Assembly (NCBI GenBank): GCA_015058575.1
Contig: SVBZ01000048.1
Span: 62,001 to 126,000 of the forward strand
Source: Pseudoselenomonas ruminantium
Lineage (GTDB): Bacteria; Bacillota; Negativicutes; Selenomonadales; Selenomonadaceae
Reading direction: 5' to 3'
DNA: 64,000 nucleotides
In this document: piece after piece, positions 43,086 to 51,482 of the stretch
Layout of the letters: each line of letters begins with the position of its first letter
Numbering within the stretch: position 1 is the first letter of the stretch
The notes under the pieces: generated by a model
Database searches by the model: none
The model's input: only the letters and a program-made list of their open reading frames with translations
Told to the model about the DNA's origin: nothing
Translations under genes and position numbers: made by a program

Positions 43086-43538
43086 ATGAAAAGCATACGA
43101 CACGCTGTAATAAAGGACATTATCGATGCCCAGGTCATCGAGACGCAGGAGGAATTGGCTGCGGCTTTGCGCGAACGCCGGATACAGGTCACGCAGGCTA
43201 CCGTTTCGCGTGATATCAAGGAGCTCATGCTCATAAAGGTGCCATCCGGAGATGGGCGGTACCGCTATGCCTCACCGATGCAGAATACGCTGCTTTTCAC
43301 AGAGGATCGCATGCGCCGTCTGTTTGCTGATACGGTGACTGCCTGTGATTACAGTGAGAACCTCATTGTCATCAAGACACTGCCGGGCGGTGCGAATACG
43401 GTGGCATCGGCGCTCGATCATGCGAATTGGAGTGAGGTCATCGGCACCCTGGCTGGTGATGATACCATCCTCGTCATCATCAAGCCCAAGGAGGCGACAG
43501 AGAAAATCCTCAAACGCTTGCAGGAGTATTTGAAATAA
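43086..43538 (+). CDS. argR: Arginine repressor ArgR/AhrC
   Basis: 150-aa hexameric regulator: N-terminal winged HTH (TQEELAAALRERRIQVTQAT, then VSRDIKELMLIKV) and C-terminal arginine-binding domain with GGANTVASALD and GTLAGDDTILVI (the GTxxGDDT motif). ATG after GGAGCGG. No arginine genes nearby; the argR-recN pairing is the usual Firmicute arrangement. Confidence 0.93.
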   Translation: MKSIRHAVIKDIIDAQVIETQEELAAALRERRIQVTQATVSRDIKELMLIKVPSGDGRYRYASPMQNTLLFTEDRMRRLFADTVTACDYSENLIVIKTLPGGANTVASALDHANWSEVIGTLAGDDTILVIIKPKEATEKILKRLQEYLK

Positions 43539-43566
43539 TTCATCGTAGACAAAGGAGATCTTTTCC

Positions 43567-45276
43567 ATGCTGAAATCATTGACCGTTTGGAATTTTGCTT
43601 TGCTTGAGCATGTCCAAGTGGAATTTGGGGCAGGCCTTAATATCCTGACAGGCGAGACTGGTGCAGGTAAGTCCATCTTGATCGATTCGCTCGGGGCCAT
43701 CCTTGGGCAGCGCATCTCGGCAAGCTCTATCCGCACGGGGTGCGAATGGCTGCGCGTCGAGGCGGTGTTCACGCTCGAGGATGAGGCCCTGGGCCTGCAT
43801 GAGCTGCTGGCCCAGCAGGCCATCGATGATTCGGAGGGCATGCTGATCATCACGCGGCAGGTGACGCGCGGCGGCCGCAGCATGGTGCTGGTCAATGGCT
43901 GCCATGTGACATTGGCGGTGCTCAAGGCAATCGGCGCGTATCTTGTCGACATCCATGGACAGAATGAGAATCTGGCGCTATTGAAGGAAGAGAGCCAGTT
44001 TTCGCTGCTCGACCATTACGATGCCGATCTTGCCGAGTCGCTGGCGGCTTATCGTCATGTCTATGATGAGTGGCGCGCCTGCTGCCGGCAGTATGCGGAA
44101 AAGGAGCAGGCGGCACGCGAATACGCGCAGCGTCTCGATATGCTGCGCTGGCAGGACAACGAGATTTCAGCGGCGCAGCTCAAGGAAAACGAAGACGAGG
44201 AGCTCGAAACGGAAATCCGCAAGCTCTCGCATGCGGAAAAGATTGCCGGCTATGTGGAAGAGTCATACAATCTGCTCGCGAGCGGCTCCAAGGAAGGCGT
44301 AGGTGTCCTGGCGGCTCTGGCGCGTGTCAAGAAGGACTTGCAGGATATGAGCCGCTACGATGCATCGCTTCGAAATGCCCAGAAGATGGTCGAAGAAGCG
44401 GTCATCTCGCTGCAGGAGGCTTCGTATGAGCTTCGCGACTATGGAGAGACGCTCGAATTCAGTCCGGAGCGCCTCGATAAGCTGCAAAGCCGCATGGATG
44501 TAATCTACCGCCTGCGCAAGAAGTACGGGGCGACGATTGCCGATGTGCTTGCCCATCAGCAAAAGGTGCAGCAGGAGCTAAGTGCCATCGAGAATTACGA
44601 TGACGATATGGCGGAGCGCAAGGCAAGGATTGCTGCACTTGAGGCAGAGCTTGGGCAAAAGGCGCAGGCACTTACGCAGCTGCGCCAGCGCGCGGCTGGC
44701 GAGTTATCGGCGGCTATCGGCGGGCAGCTTTCGGCACTCGGGATGCCCAATGCGGTGTTCCGCATCGATGTGGCGGCTGCCGCAGGTTTTCAGGCCAATG
44801 GTGCCGATAATGTGGCGATGTATTTTTCGGCCAATCCCGGTGAAGCAGAGCAGCCTTTGCAGAAGGTGGCCTCGGGTGGCGAGCTTTCGCGTATCGCGCT
44901 GGCAATCAAGGCCGTGGCAGCCTCGCGCGATTCGTCGGTGCCGAGTATGGTATTCGATGAAATCGATACGGGAATCGGCGGCCGTACCGCACAGATGGTA
45001 GCTGAGCGCATCGCGCTCGTCGCGCGCTTCAAGCAGGTGCTGTGCATCACGCATCTGCCCCAGATAGCCTGCATGGCCGACGTACATCTCTACATTTCCA
45101 AGGCTACAGCAGGTGAGTCGACAGTCACGCAGGTGCGTCAGCTCTCCGAGCGGGAGCGCATCAGCGAGATTGCCCGCATGGCCTCGGGCGCTGATATGAC
45201 AGCTGCCTCGCTGGATAATGCGAAGGAGATGGTTAGTCATGCAAAGATTCGCAAGAAATCCTTAGAAAAAAATTAA
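43567..45276 (+). CDS. recN: DNA repair protein RecN
   Basis: SMC-like ATPase that gathers double-strand break ends. 569 aa: Walker A TGETGAGKSILIDS near 29-42, long coiled-coil middle (about 160-390), ABC signature ASGGELSRIALAIKAVA near 436, Walker B MVFDEIDTGIGG near 460, His switch ITHLPQIA near 495. ATG with AAAGGAGA upstream. Last gene of the aroQ-to-recN conserved cluster. No clear terminator is seen in 45277-45368. Confidence 0.95.
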   Translation: MLKSLTVWNFALLEHVQVEFGAGLNILTGETGAGKSILIDSLGAILGQRISASSIRTGCEWLRVEAVFTLEDEALGLHELLAQQAIDDSEGMLIITRQVTRGGRSMVLVNGCHVTLAVLKAIGAYLVDIHGQNENLALLKEESQFSLLDHYDADLAESLAAYRHVYDEWRACCRQYAEKEQAAREYAQRLDMLRWQDNEISAAQLKENEDEELETEIRKLSHAEKIAGYVEESYNLLASGSKEGVGVLAALARVKKDLQDMSRYDASLRNAQKMVEEAVISLQEASYELRDYGETLEFSPERLDKLQSRMDVIYRLRKKYGATIADVLAHQQKVQQELSAIENYDDDMAERKARIAALEAELGQKAQALTQLRQRAAGELSAAIGGQLSALGMPNAVFRIDVAAAAGFQANGADNVAMYFSANPGEAEQPLQKVASGGELSRIALAIKAVAASRDSSVPSMVFDEIDTGIGGRTAQMVAERIALVARFKQVLCITHLPQIACMADVHLYISKATAGESTVTQVRQLSERERISEIARMASGADMTAASLDNAKEMVSHAKIRKKSLEKN

Positions 45277-45368
45277 TTTCTTGCAGGATTTTTATAAGAG
45301 ATAGAGAATATTAGTAATCGAAATACGTGACATTGTGTTTTAGTTTTTGTTGGAAGGAGGGGAAAATC

Positions 45369-45731
45369 ATGGAAAAACAATATGGCAAGATTACTGTATT
45401 GGAATCGACTGGACGCAAGGATCAGTTTGGCAGCGAGTATTACTGGTGCCGTTGCGCCTGTGGCAATTTCACGATTTTTTCCCAGGAAGAACTTGAAAGT
45501 GGTTTTATCAAGGACTGTGGCTGCAGTGCGACGAAAGCTGCGGCACAGGCAGAGGAAAAAAAGGCTGTCAATGCAACGGCTGTAGCTGCTGCACCTGCGG
45601 AGAAGAAGCCGCGCCAGAAAAAAGTGTTTGTCGAATCGTTTGCCTCGCGATGGTGCGGGCTCGATGGCATTGCTACGAATCCGAAACATATCCGTCCCTG
45701 GCCGGAAGTAAAACGCCGCCGGCGTTCATGA
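45369..45731 (+). CDS. Small zinc-ribbon-like protein with basic tail
   Basis: 120 aa. N-terminal 45 residues (YGKITVLESTGRKDQFGSEY, then WCRCACGNFTIFSQEELESG, then KDCGC) resemble the single zinc-ribbon proteins of phages and Firmicutes that carry a W.C.C.CG...CGC pattern. A low-complexity Ala/Lys/Glu linker (about 46-80) and a basic C-terminal segment (EVKRRRRS) follow. ATG with AAGGAGGGG upstream. Own transcript, terminated at 45755. Possibly nucleic-acid binding; function unknown. Confidence 0.7.
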   Translation: MEKQYGKITVLESTGRKDQFGSEYYWCRCACGNFTIFSQEELESGFIKDCGCSATKAAAQAEEKKAVNATAVAAAPAEKKPRQKKVFVESFASRWCGLDGIATNPKHIRPWPEVKRRRRS

Positions 45732-45754
45732 AAACTATACAGTCAATTTCGGTT

Positions 45755-45793
45755 AAAGCGCTCCCTTGCGGTTGCAATGGAGCGCTTTTGTTT
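45755..45793 (+). terminator. Terminator after zinc-ribbon gene
   Basis: AAAGCGCTCC/GGAGCGCTTT stem (45755-45764 with 45779-45788) with a T-rich tail. Confidence 0.85.
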
Positions 45794-45837
45794 GTATACT
45801 TAAAGGCAGTAATGTTTTTGTACGAGGAGTTTTTTTG

Positions 45838-46317
45838 ATGCTGGGTATTCAATGTTATGCGATTTTCTGGCTGCTGGTCAGTGGTTATGCGTTCCAGACC
45901 ATGATGGCGCATACAGGTTCTATGGCTGATGACGAAGAACGCCAGATTTTGAAAGACGAGATGGAATCGATGGGCAAGTTCATGTCGGCGCAAAGCATCG
46001 GCAAGACGTTCTTGGTGATGTCTGTCGTGCTCCTGCTCATCGATATCATGGGATTCGTGCTGACCTATCAGTATGCCGAGCTGCGTCCGTGGCAGCTCGT
46101 GGCGTTCTATCTGGTGGCGGCAGCGCTCTTGATCGATTCGCTCGTGGATTTCGTGCGCATGCGCAAGCTCATGCGTGCCAAAGAGCCCGATGAGGTCGCG
46201 GCCTGCATGTCGCAATATGTCGAAGGTGCTTCCTCATGGAATGGTGTGGCCCTCATCGCTGTGGGCGGCAAGTGCTTGCTGGCTGTTGTGCTCGTTCTCT
46301 GGACCGTGTTCCGCTAA
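45838..46317 (+). CDS. Membrane protein of unknown function
   Basis: 159 aa with about four hydrophobic segments (2-22, 56-78, 85-105, 138-158) and an acidic cytosolic-like stretch between the first two (ADDEERQILKDEMESMGKFM). I do not recognise a family. ATG 45838 has GAGGAG with a T-rich 8-base spacer. Monocistronic between a terminator and the nudF promoter. Confidence 0.65.
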   Translation: MLGIQCYAIFWLLVSGYAFQTMMAHTGSMADDEERQILKDEMESMGKFMSAQSIGKTFLVMSVVLLLIDIMGFVLTYQYAELRPWQLVAFYLVAAALLIDSLVDFVRMRKLMRAKEPDEVAACMSQYVEGASSWNGVALIAVGGKCLLAVVLVLWTVFR

Positions 46318-46327
46318 GCGCGGAAAC

Positions 46328-46356
46328 TTGAAATAAAAGCGAACAGATAGTAAAAT
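46328..46356 (+). promoter_or_regulatory. nudF promoter
   Basis: TTGAAA (46328-46333), 17-base spacer, TAAAAT (46351-46356). Confidence 0.7.
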
Positions 46357-46388
46357 AAATAGATATGAAGCTTTGAGGAGGAGTAACG

Positions 46389-46940
46389 ATGGACGAAGAG
46401 TTAGTAGAAAAGAAACTGCACGGCGAGGCGATTTTTGACGGCACGCTGCTGCATGTCAGACGGGACACTGTGGAATTGCCGAATGGCAATCAGGCTACAC
46501 GCGAGTTCATCGAGCATCCGGGCGCGTCGTCAGTCATTCCGGTTTTTCCTAACGGCGATATCATCCTGGTCAAGCAATACCGCTATCCGATTGGGCGCAT
46601 AACGCTGGAAGTTCCTGCGGGCAAGCTTGACGCCCCCGATGAAGATCCGCTTTATTGTGCGCAGCGTGAGCTCTCCGAGGAAACAGGCTATGAGGCTGAG
46701 CATATGGAAAAGCTTACGACGATTGCGACGACGGTTGGTTTTTCGAATGAGTACATCCATATGTATAAGGCCGAGGGGCTGACGCCAGGCCCGCAGCATC
46801 CCGATGCGGATGAGTTCATCAATGTGGTAAGGCTGCCGCTTGATGAGGCAGTTGCGATGGTGCTCGATGGCCGCATTTACGATGCTAAATCCGTATCATC
46901 GATCCTGATGCTGGAGCGGCAGAGAAACGGGAATAAATAA
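46389..46940 (+). CDS. nudF: ADP-ribose pyrophosphatase (Nudix)
   Basis: Hydrolyses ADP-ribose to AMP and ribose 5-phosphate. 183 aa with ...EVPAGKLDAPDEDPLYCAQR, then ELSEETGY: the Nudix box G(x5)E(x7)REUxEExGU, with an upstream E.P.G.V.V substrate region (EHPGASSVIPVF, VKQYRYPIG) of the NudF type. ATG with GAGGAGG upstream. Begins a probable transcript running through the M50 protease and scpAB. Confidence 0.9.
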   Translation: MDEELVEKKLHGEAIFDGTLLHVRRDTVELPNGNQATREFIEHPGASSVIPVFPNGDIILVKQYRYPIGRITLEVPAGKLDAPDEDPLYCAQRELSEETGYEAEHMEKLTTIATTVGFSNEYIHMYKAEGLTPGPQHPDADEFINVVRLPLDEAVAMVLDGRIYDAKSVSSILMLERQRNGNK

Positions 46941-46965
46941 GATAACCTTGCTAGGGAGGTAGACA

Positions 46966-47592
46966 ATGTTTGATTTCAACCTGTTGCAGATCGTAGCTGG
47001 TCTGCCGGGACTTATTATCGCGATGGTCATCCACGAATATGCACATGCACAGGTGGCCGTCTGGCTTGGCGATTTCACGCCGCGCATGATGGGGCGGCTG
47101 ACGCTGAATCCTAAGGCGCATATCGATCCGCTCGGCATGCTGGCACTTTTCCTGGTGCATTTCGGCTGGGCAAAGCCGGTCATGATCAATCCGCACAACT
47201 TCAAGCAGCCGCGCCGTGACGATATCCTGGTCTCGCTGGCTGGCCCCGGAGCAAATCTCTTGATGGCTTTTCTGGCGCTGGTGGCCTTGGTGCTCCTGAG
47301 CCGTGTCGGTGTCTATATAACCGAGGGCATCTACTGGGTATTCATGCTGATTGTCGAGTACAATATCGGCTTTGCGATTTTCAATTTGCTGCCGCTGCCG
47401 CCGCTTGACGGCTCGCATGTGCTCAAGCAGCTTCTGCCGCGCGATCTTGCTTATCAGTTCGCCAGCCTTGAGCGCTACAGCTTCCTGATTTTGATTTTGC
47501 TCCTGATGACGCCGGTCCTCAGCATGATCCTGATTCCGATGCGCGGGGCGGTGCTCGAAGTTTTCCGTACGTTGCTGGGCATCCTTTTCTAA
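46966..47592 (+). CDS. Site-2 protease family membrane metalloprotease (M50)
   Basis: 208 aa with about five TM segments. Zinc site HEYAHA (residues about 23-28) in the first TM segment and the second-site NLLPLPPLDGSHVL near 138, as in the YwhC/SpoIVFB-like M50B group. Substrate unknown. 25-base gap from nudF; upstream of scpA, as in Bacillus ypuD-region and many clostridia. Confidence 0.88.
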   Translation: MFDFNLLQIVAGLPGLIIAMVIHEYAHAQVAVWLGDFTPRMMGRLTLNPKAHIDPLGMLALFLVHFGWAKPVMINPHNFKQPRRDDILVSLAGPGANLLMAFLALVALVLLSRVGVYITEGIYWVFMLIVEYNIGFAIFNLLPLPPLDGSHVLKQLLPRDLAYQFASLERYSFLILILLLMTPVLSMILIPMRGAVLEVFRTLLGILF

Positions 47593-47607
47593 GGGCAGCG
47601 GCTGGCT

Positions 47608-48333
47608 ATGGAAGATTACAAGATAAAGATCGATGCGTTTGAAGGTCCGATGGACCTTCTTATGCATCTTATCGAGAAAAACAAGATTGACATCTATGAC
47701 ATCCCGATTGCGGAGCTTACGCGTCAATACCTGGCGTATTTGGACCGCTTTCGGGAATTTAACATGGAAATCGCCAGCTCGTTTCTCGTCATGGCCGCAA
47801 CGCTCCTGCAGATCAAATCGCGGATGATGTTGCCGAAACCCGAGAAGCCAGCGGATGAAGCCGAAGAAGATCCGCGCTTCGAGCTCGTGCAGCGCATCTT
47901 GGAGTACCGTAAGTTCAAGCAGGTCAGCACGGTGCTCGGTGACATGGCTGGCATCCAGGAGCGGTTTGTCAGCCGGGAGCCGATGGATTTGCCGGTGCAT
48001 CATCTGCCGCCGGGGAATCTGTCACTCAAAATGCTGGTGGAGGCGTTTCATACGGTACTATCGGTCAAGGAGGAGCTTTCCATCCCAAAGGCACTCGTCA
48101 CGCCGGAAGCCTTCAGCATCAAGGATAAGATGGCAGACATCTTGTCGCTGCTATCGCGCAGCCGTGGCCGGCTGCTCTTTTCGGAGGCATTCGAGACGGG
48201 CACGCGCAGCGAGCTGATCGTGACGTTCCTCGCACTGCTGGAGCTCATGAAGCTCAAGACCGTGACGGTGAAGCAGCAGCGGGCGTTTGCAGAAATCTAT
48301 ATTTGTATCCGGGAGGAAGAACAACATGCCTGA
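47608..48333 (+). CDS. scpA: Segregation and condensation protein A
   Basis: Kleisin subunit of the SMC-ScpAB condensin. 241 aa; N-terminal YKIKIDAFEGPMDLLMHLIE and IPIAELTRQYLAYLD, helical middle, C-terminal winged helix (SELIVTFLALLELMKL). Overlaps scpB by eight bases. Confidence 0.93.
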   Translation: MEDYKIKIDAFEGPMDLLMHLIEKNKIDIYDIPIAELTRQYLAYLDRFREFNMEIASSFLVMAATLLQIKSRMMLPKPEKPADEAEEDPRFELVQRILEYRKFKQVSTVLGDMAGIQERFVSREPMDLPVHHLPPGNLSLKMLVEAFHTVLSVKEELSIPKALVTPEAFSIKDKMADILSLLSRSRGRLLFSEAFETGTRSELIVTFLALLELMKLKTVTVKQQRAFAEIYICIREEEQHA

Positions 48334-48985
48334 GACGGCAGAACGGATTGAAATCTCACAGCTTGGTCTATTGGAGGCTGTGCTCTTTGCCGCGGGCAAT
48401 CCCATAACGGCGGCGGAACTTGCGCGTATCCTGCAGCTCGATGTGCTCGGTACGCAGAACCTCGTGACTGAACTCAAACGCGATTTGGACCGCCGCCAGA
48501 GCGGTTTGACGGTCCGGCAGGTGGCAGGCGGGTATCAGCTGGCTACGCGGCCGGAGGCCTTTGCCATCGTCGAGCGTCTGAGCCAGGTGGTGGATCGCAA
48601 GATTTCTGCGCCGACGATGGAGACGCTCTCGATTGTGGCGTTTAAGCAGCCAATCACCAAGGCGGAAATCGAACAGATCCGCGGGGTGCGCGTAGAAAGG
48701 GCGCTGCAAAAGCTGCTAGAGCTAGAGCTTATCGCAGAAGTGGGGCGCAAGAATGTGCTTGGGCGGCCGATTCTCTACGGTACGACAGAGACGTTTTTAC
48801 GCTGCTTCGGCATCAATACGCTCGACGATTTGCCAGCGCTGCCGACAACAGAAGAAGCAGCGGCAGGGCTCGATGCTGAGCAGATGGAGTTATTCCAGGA
48901 GGTGCAGCAGCTGCAGGCTGAACAGGCAGCGGGCACAGAAGAAGAAGCGCCGGCGGCACATGAGGATATGCCATCGGCCAAATGA
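48326..48985 (+). CDS. scpB: Segregation and condensation protein B
   Basis: Kleisin-binding partner with two winged helices. 219 aa; QLGLLEAVLFAAGNPITAAE, VAGGYQLATRP, SAPTMETLSIVAFKQPITKA, EIEQIRGV and VGRKNVLGRPILYGTT are family motifs. A Glu/Ala-rich tail of about 45 residues follows. ATG 48326 with GGGAGGAAG upstream, inside the scpA end. Confidence 0.93.
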   Translation: MPETAERIEISQLGLLEAVLFAAGNPITAAELARILQLDVLGTQNLVTELKRDLDRRQSGLTVRQVAGGYQLATRPEAFAIVERLSQVVDRKISAPTMETLSIVAFKQPITKAEIEQIRGVRVERALQKLLELELIAEVGRKNVLGRPILYGTTETFLRCFGINTLDDLPALPTTEEAAAGLDAEQMELFQEVQQLQAEQAAGTEEEAPAAHEDMPSAK

Positions 48986-49002
48986 TATGGGAGGAAATGG
49001 AT

Positions 49003-51480
49003 TTGGTAGAATTACTGGCACCTGCTGGCAGCCGTGAAGCGCTCACAGCTGCTGTGGAAAGCGGGGCAAATGCCGTATACCTTGCGGGCAGCATGTTTGG
49101 TGCCCGCGCTTATGCGAATAATTTCGATGAGGATGGCCTGCGCGAGGCCATCCGTTTTGCACACTTACGGGGTGTGCGCATAAACGTGACGGTAAACACG
49201 ATCGTGAGCGATGAAGAGCTGCCGGCCATCAAGGATTACCTGCGGTTTTTGGCCGCTGCGGGCGCCGATGCCATCCTCGTGCAGGATTTAGGTGTTGCCA
49301 AGCTGGCGCGTGAAATCGTGCCGGAGCTGCCACTGCATGCGAGCACGCAGATGACGGTGCACAGCCTCGAAGGCGTGCTGGCACTGCAGGAGCTTGGCTT
49401 TACGCGTGTCGTTTTGTCACGTGAGCTTTCGCTCAAGGAGATTCGCCATATCTGTGCGAACTGCGAGGTGGAGATCGAGGTCTTCATGCATGGGGCCCTT
49501 TGCGTCTGCTATTCGGGACAATGCCTGATGAGCAGCATGATCGGCGGCCGCAGCGGCAATCGTGGCCGCTGTGCCCAGCCTTGCCGCTTGCCGTATACGC
49601 TGGTCGATGAAAAAGGCGAGGATGTGCTGGGGGACAAAGCTGGAAGTTATCTGCTTTCGCCGCGTGATCTCAATACGATCGACGTCATTCCCGAGCTTAT
49701 CGATGCCGGTGTCGCCTCGCTCAAGATCGAAGGCCGCATGAAGCGTCCCGAGTATGTCGCGACGGTTGTTGGCACATACCGGCAGGCCATCGATACGTAT
49801 TATGCTGGTGCGGGGTATAAGGTCGCAGATGAGGCGCGTGATAATCTCGCCCAGATTTTCAACCGTGACTTTACGACGGCATACCTTTTGGACCGGCCGG
49901 GCAAAAACATGATGAGCGACCGCCGTCCCAATAACCGCGGCTTGCTGATTGGCCGCGTAACGGCATATGACTGGGACAGACGCGTGGTGACGGTCAAGCT
50001 CAGCGGCCGGCTGGCACTGGGCGATCAGGTCGATTTCTGGGTCAAGGTCGGCGGCCGGGTAACGGCTACGATTCACGAACTTACAGATGCCAAGGGCAAT
50101 AGCATTGCCTTTGGGCAGGCCGGGGATACGGTCGCCTTTGCCATCCCGTCGGCCGTGCGCGATCATGACCGCGTGTTCAAGGTCTACGATGCTGCGTTGA
50201 TGGAAAAGGGCAAGGCGATGTATACGGCTGGGGCCCCCGTGTGCCGCATCCCGATTTCGGTTCGTGTAACAGCTGCCATCGGCAAACCGCTGACAATTGA
50301 GCTTGATGACGGCAAGGGGCATATCGCCAGCGCGGCTACGGCCTTTATCGGCGAACCGGCGCGCAAGCGGCCGCTGTCAGAAGAGGTCGTGCGCAAGCAG
50401 GTCGAGCGCCTCGGCACATCGGTCTATGCGCTATCGGATCTTAGTGTCAGCATCGAAGGCGATGTCATGGTACCGATGAGCGAAATCAATGAGGCACGCC
50501 GCCAGGCTGTCGAGCAGCTCGATGCGCTGCGGCTGGCAGAGTTTGCGTTCCCGCCGCGCAAGTTCGCTGCACTTGCTGAGCCGCGCCCGCTGCCGGAGAC
50601 CAAAGCGCAGCTTATGGCCGCTGTCGATACGTTGGAAAAGATGAAGGCCGCCATCGAAGGCGGTGCCGATGGTATTTTATTCGGTGGCGAATCCTATGCG
50701 CATCGGACAATCGCTTTGGCCGATTATGAGGCGGCCTGGCAGCTGGCCAAGGAGGCAGGCATCCGCATCGATTTCAATCTGCCACGCATCATCAAGCAGA
50801 ATCATCAGAAAGCAGTAGAAAAGCTGTTGCTGGCCTGGCAGCAAACGTGCCGTCCGGCAGCCGTGCATGTGCATAATATCGGCGCTGCGGCGCTCGTCAA
50901 GCGGCTGACCGATTTGCCTGTGCATGCCGATTATTCGCTGATTGCGTACAATAAAGCGATGCTGGCATTCCTCAAGGCATATGGCGTTGCGGAGGCGACT
51001 TTGTCGCCGGAACTCAGTTTCAAGCAGGTACAGGCGCTGGCAAAAGATGCGCCGCTGCCGCTTACCTGCATCGTGCATGGACGCTTGGAACTCATGGTTT
51101 CTGAGTACTGCGTGACGGGCAGCTTCCTTGGCGGTGTGGATAAGGGGGCCTGCAGTCAGCCTTGTACCAAGGGGCATTATGCCCTCAAGGATCGCAAGGA
51201 GGCTCTGTTCCCGCTCGTGATGGATCAGTACTGTCATATGCATCTTCTGAACAGCAAGAGCCTTTCGATGCTGCCGCATGCGATGAAGTTTGCGCCGCTA
51301 TCCGTCAGCATGCGCATTGAGGCCCGGGCGATGGCGGCTGACGAGATCCGCCATATCGTCAAGGCCTACCGCCAGGCGATGCGTCTGCCTGCTGACCTCG
51401 ATGAGGCACAGCAGGCCTGGATAAAGGCGCAGGAAGGCGAAGATATCACGCGGGGGCATTTTTTCCGAGGAGTGCTTTAA
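49003..51480 (+). CDS. Large U32 family protein (DUF3656), RlhA/YdcP-like
   Basis: 825 aa. N-terminal U32 domain (VELLAPAGSREALTAAVESG, ESGANAVYLAGSMFGARAYA, EVFMHGALCVCYSGQCLMSS, NRGRCAQPCRLPY) plus a C-terminal DUF3656 region with a second cysteine set (CIVHGRLELMVSEYC, KGACSQPCTKGHY). E. coli RlhA of this class hydroxylates 23S rRNA C2501; that role is inferred here. TTG 49003 has GGAGG eight bases upstream and gives the family start; ATG 48982 overlaps the scpB stop and lacks a site. Distinct from the tRNA-type U32 gene at 31340. Confidence 0.85.
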   Translation: MVELLAPAGSREALTAAVESGANAVYLAGSMFGARAYANNFDEDGLREAIRFAHLRGVRINVTVNTIVSDEELPAIKDYLRFLAAAGADAILVQDLGVAKLAREIVPELPLHASTQMTVHSLEGVLALQELGFTRVVLSRELSLKEIRHICANCEVEIEVFMHGALCVCYSGQCLMSSMIGGRSGNRGRCAQPCRLPYTLVDEKGEDVLGDKAGSYLLSPRDLNTIDVIPELIDAGVASLKIEGRMKRPEYVATVVGTYRQAIDTYYAGAGYKVADEARDNLAQIFNRDFTTAYLLDRPGKNMMSDRRPNNRGLLIGRVTAYDWDRRVVTVKLSGRLALGDQVDFWVKVGGRVTATIHELTDAKGNSIAFGQAGDTVAFAIPSAVRDHDRVFKVYDAALMEKGKAMYTAGAPVCRIPISVRVTAAIGKPLTIELDDGKGHIASAATAFIGEPARKRPLSEEVVRKQVERLGTSVYALSDLSVSIEGDVMVPMSEINEARRQAVEQLDALRLAEFAFPPRKFAALAEPRPLPETKAQLMAAVDTLEKMKAAIEGGADGILFGGESYAHRTIALADYEAAWQLAKEAGIRIDFNLPRIIKQNHQKAVEKLLLAWQQTCRPAAVHVHNIGAAALVKRLTDLPVHADYSLIAYNKAMLAFLKAYGVAEATLSPELSFKQVQALAKDAPLPLTCIVHGRLELMVSEYCVTGSFLGGVDKGACSQPCTKGHYALKDRKEALFPLVMDQYCHMHLLNSKSLSMLPHAMKFAPLSVSMRIEARAMAADEIRHIVKAYRQAMRLPADLDEAQQAWIKAQEGEDITRGHFFRGVL

Positions 51481-51482
51481 CA

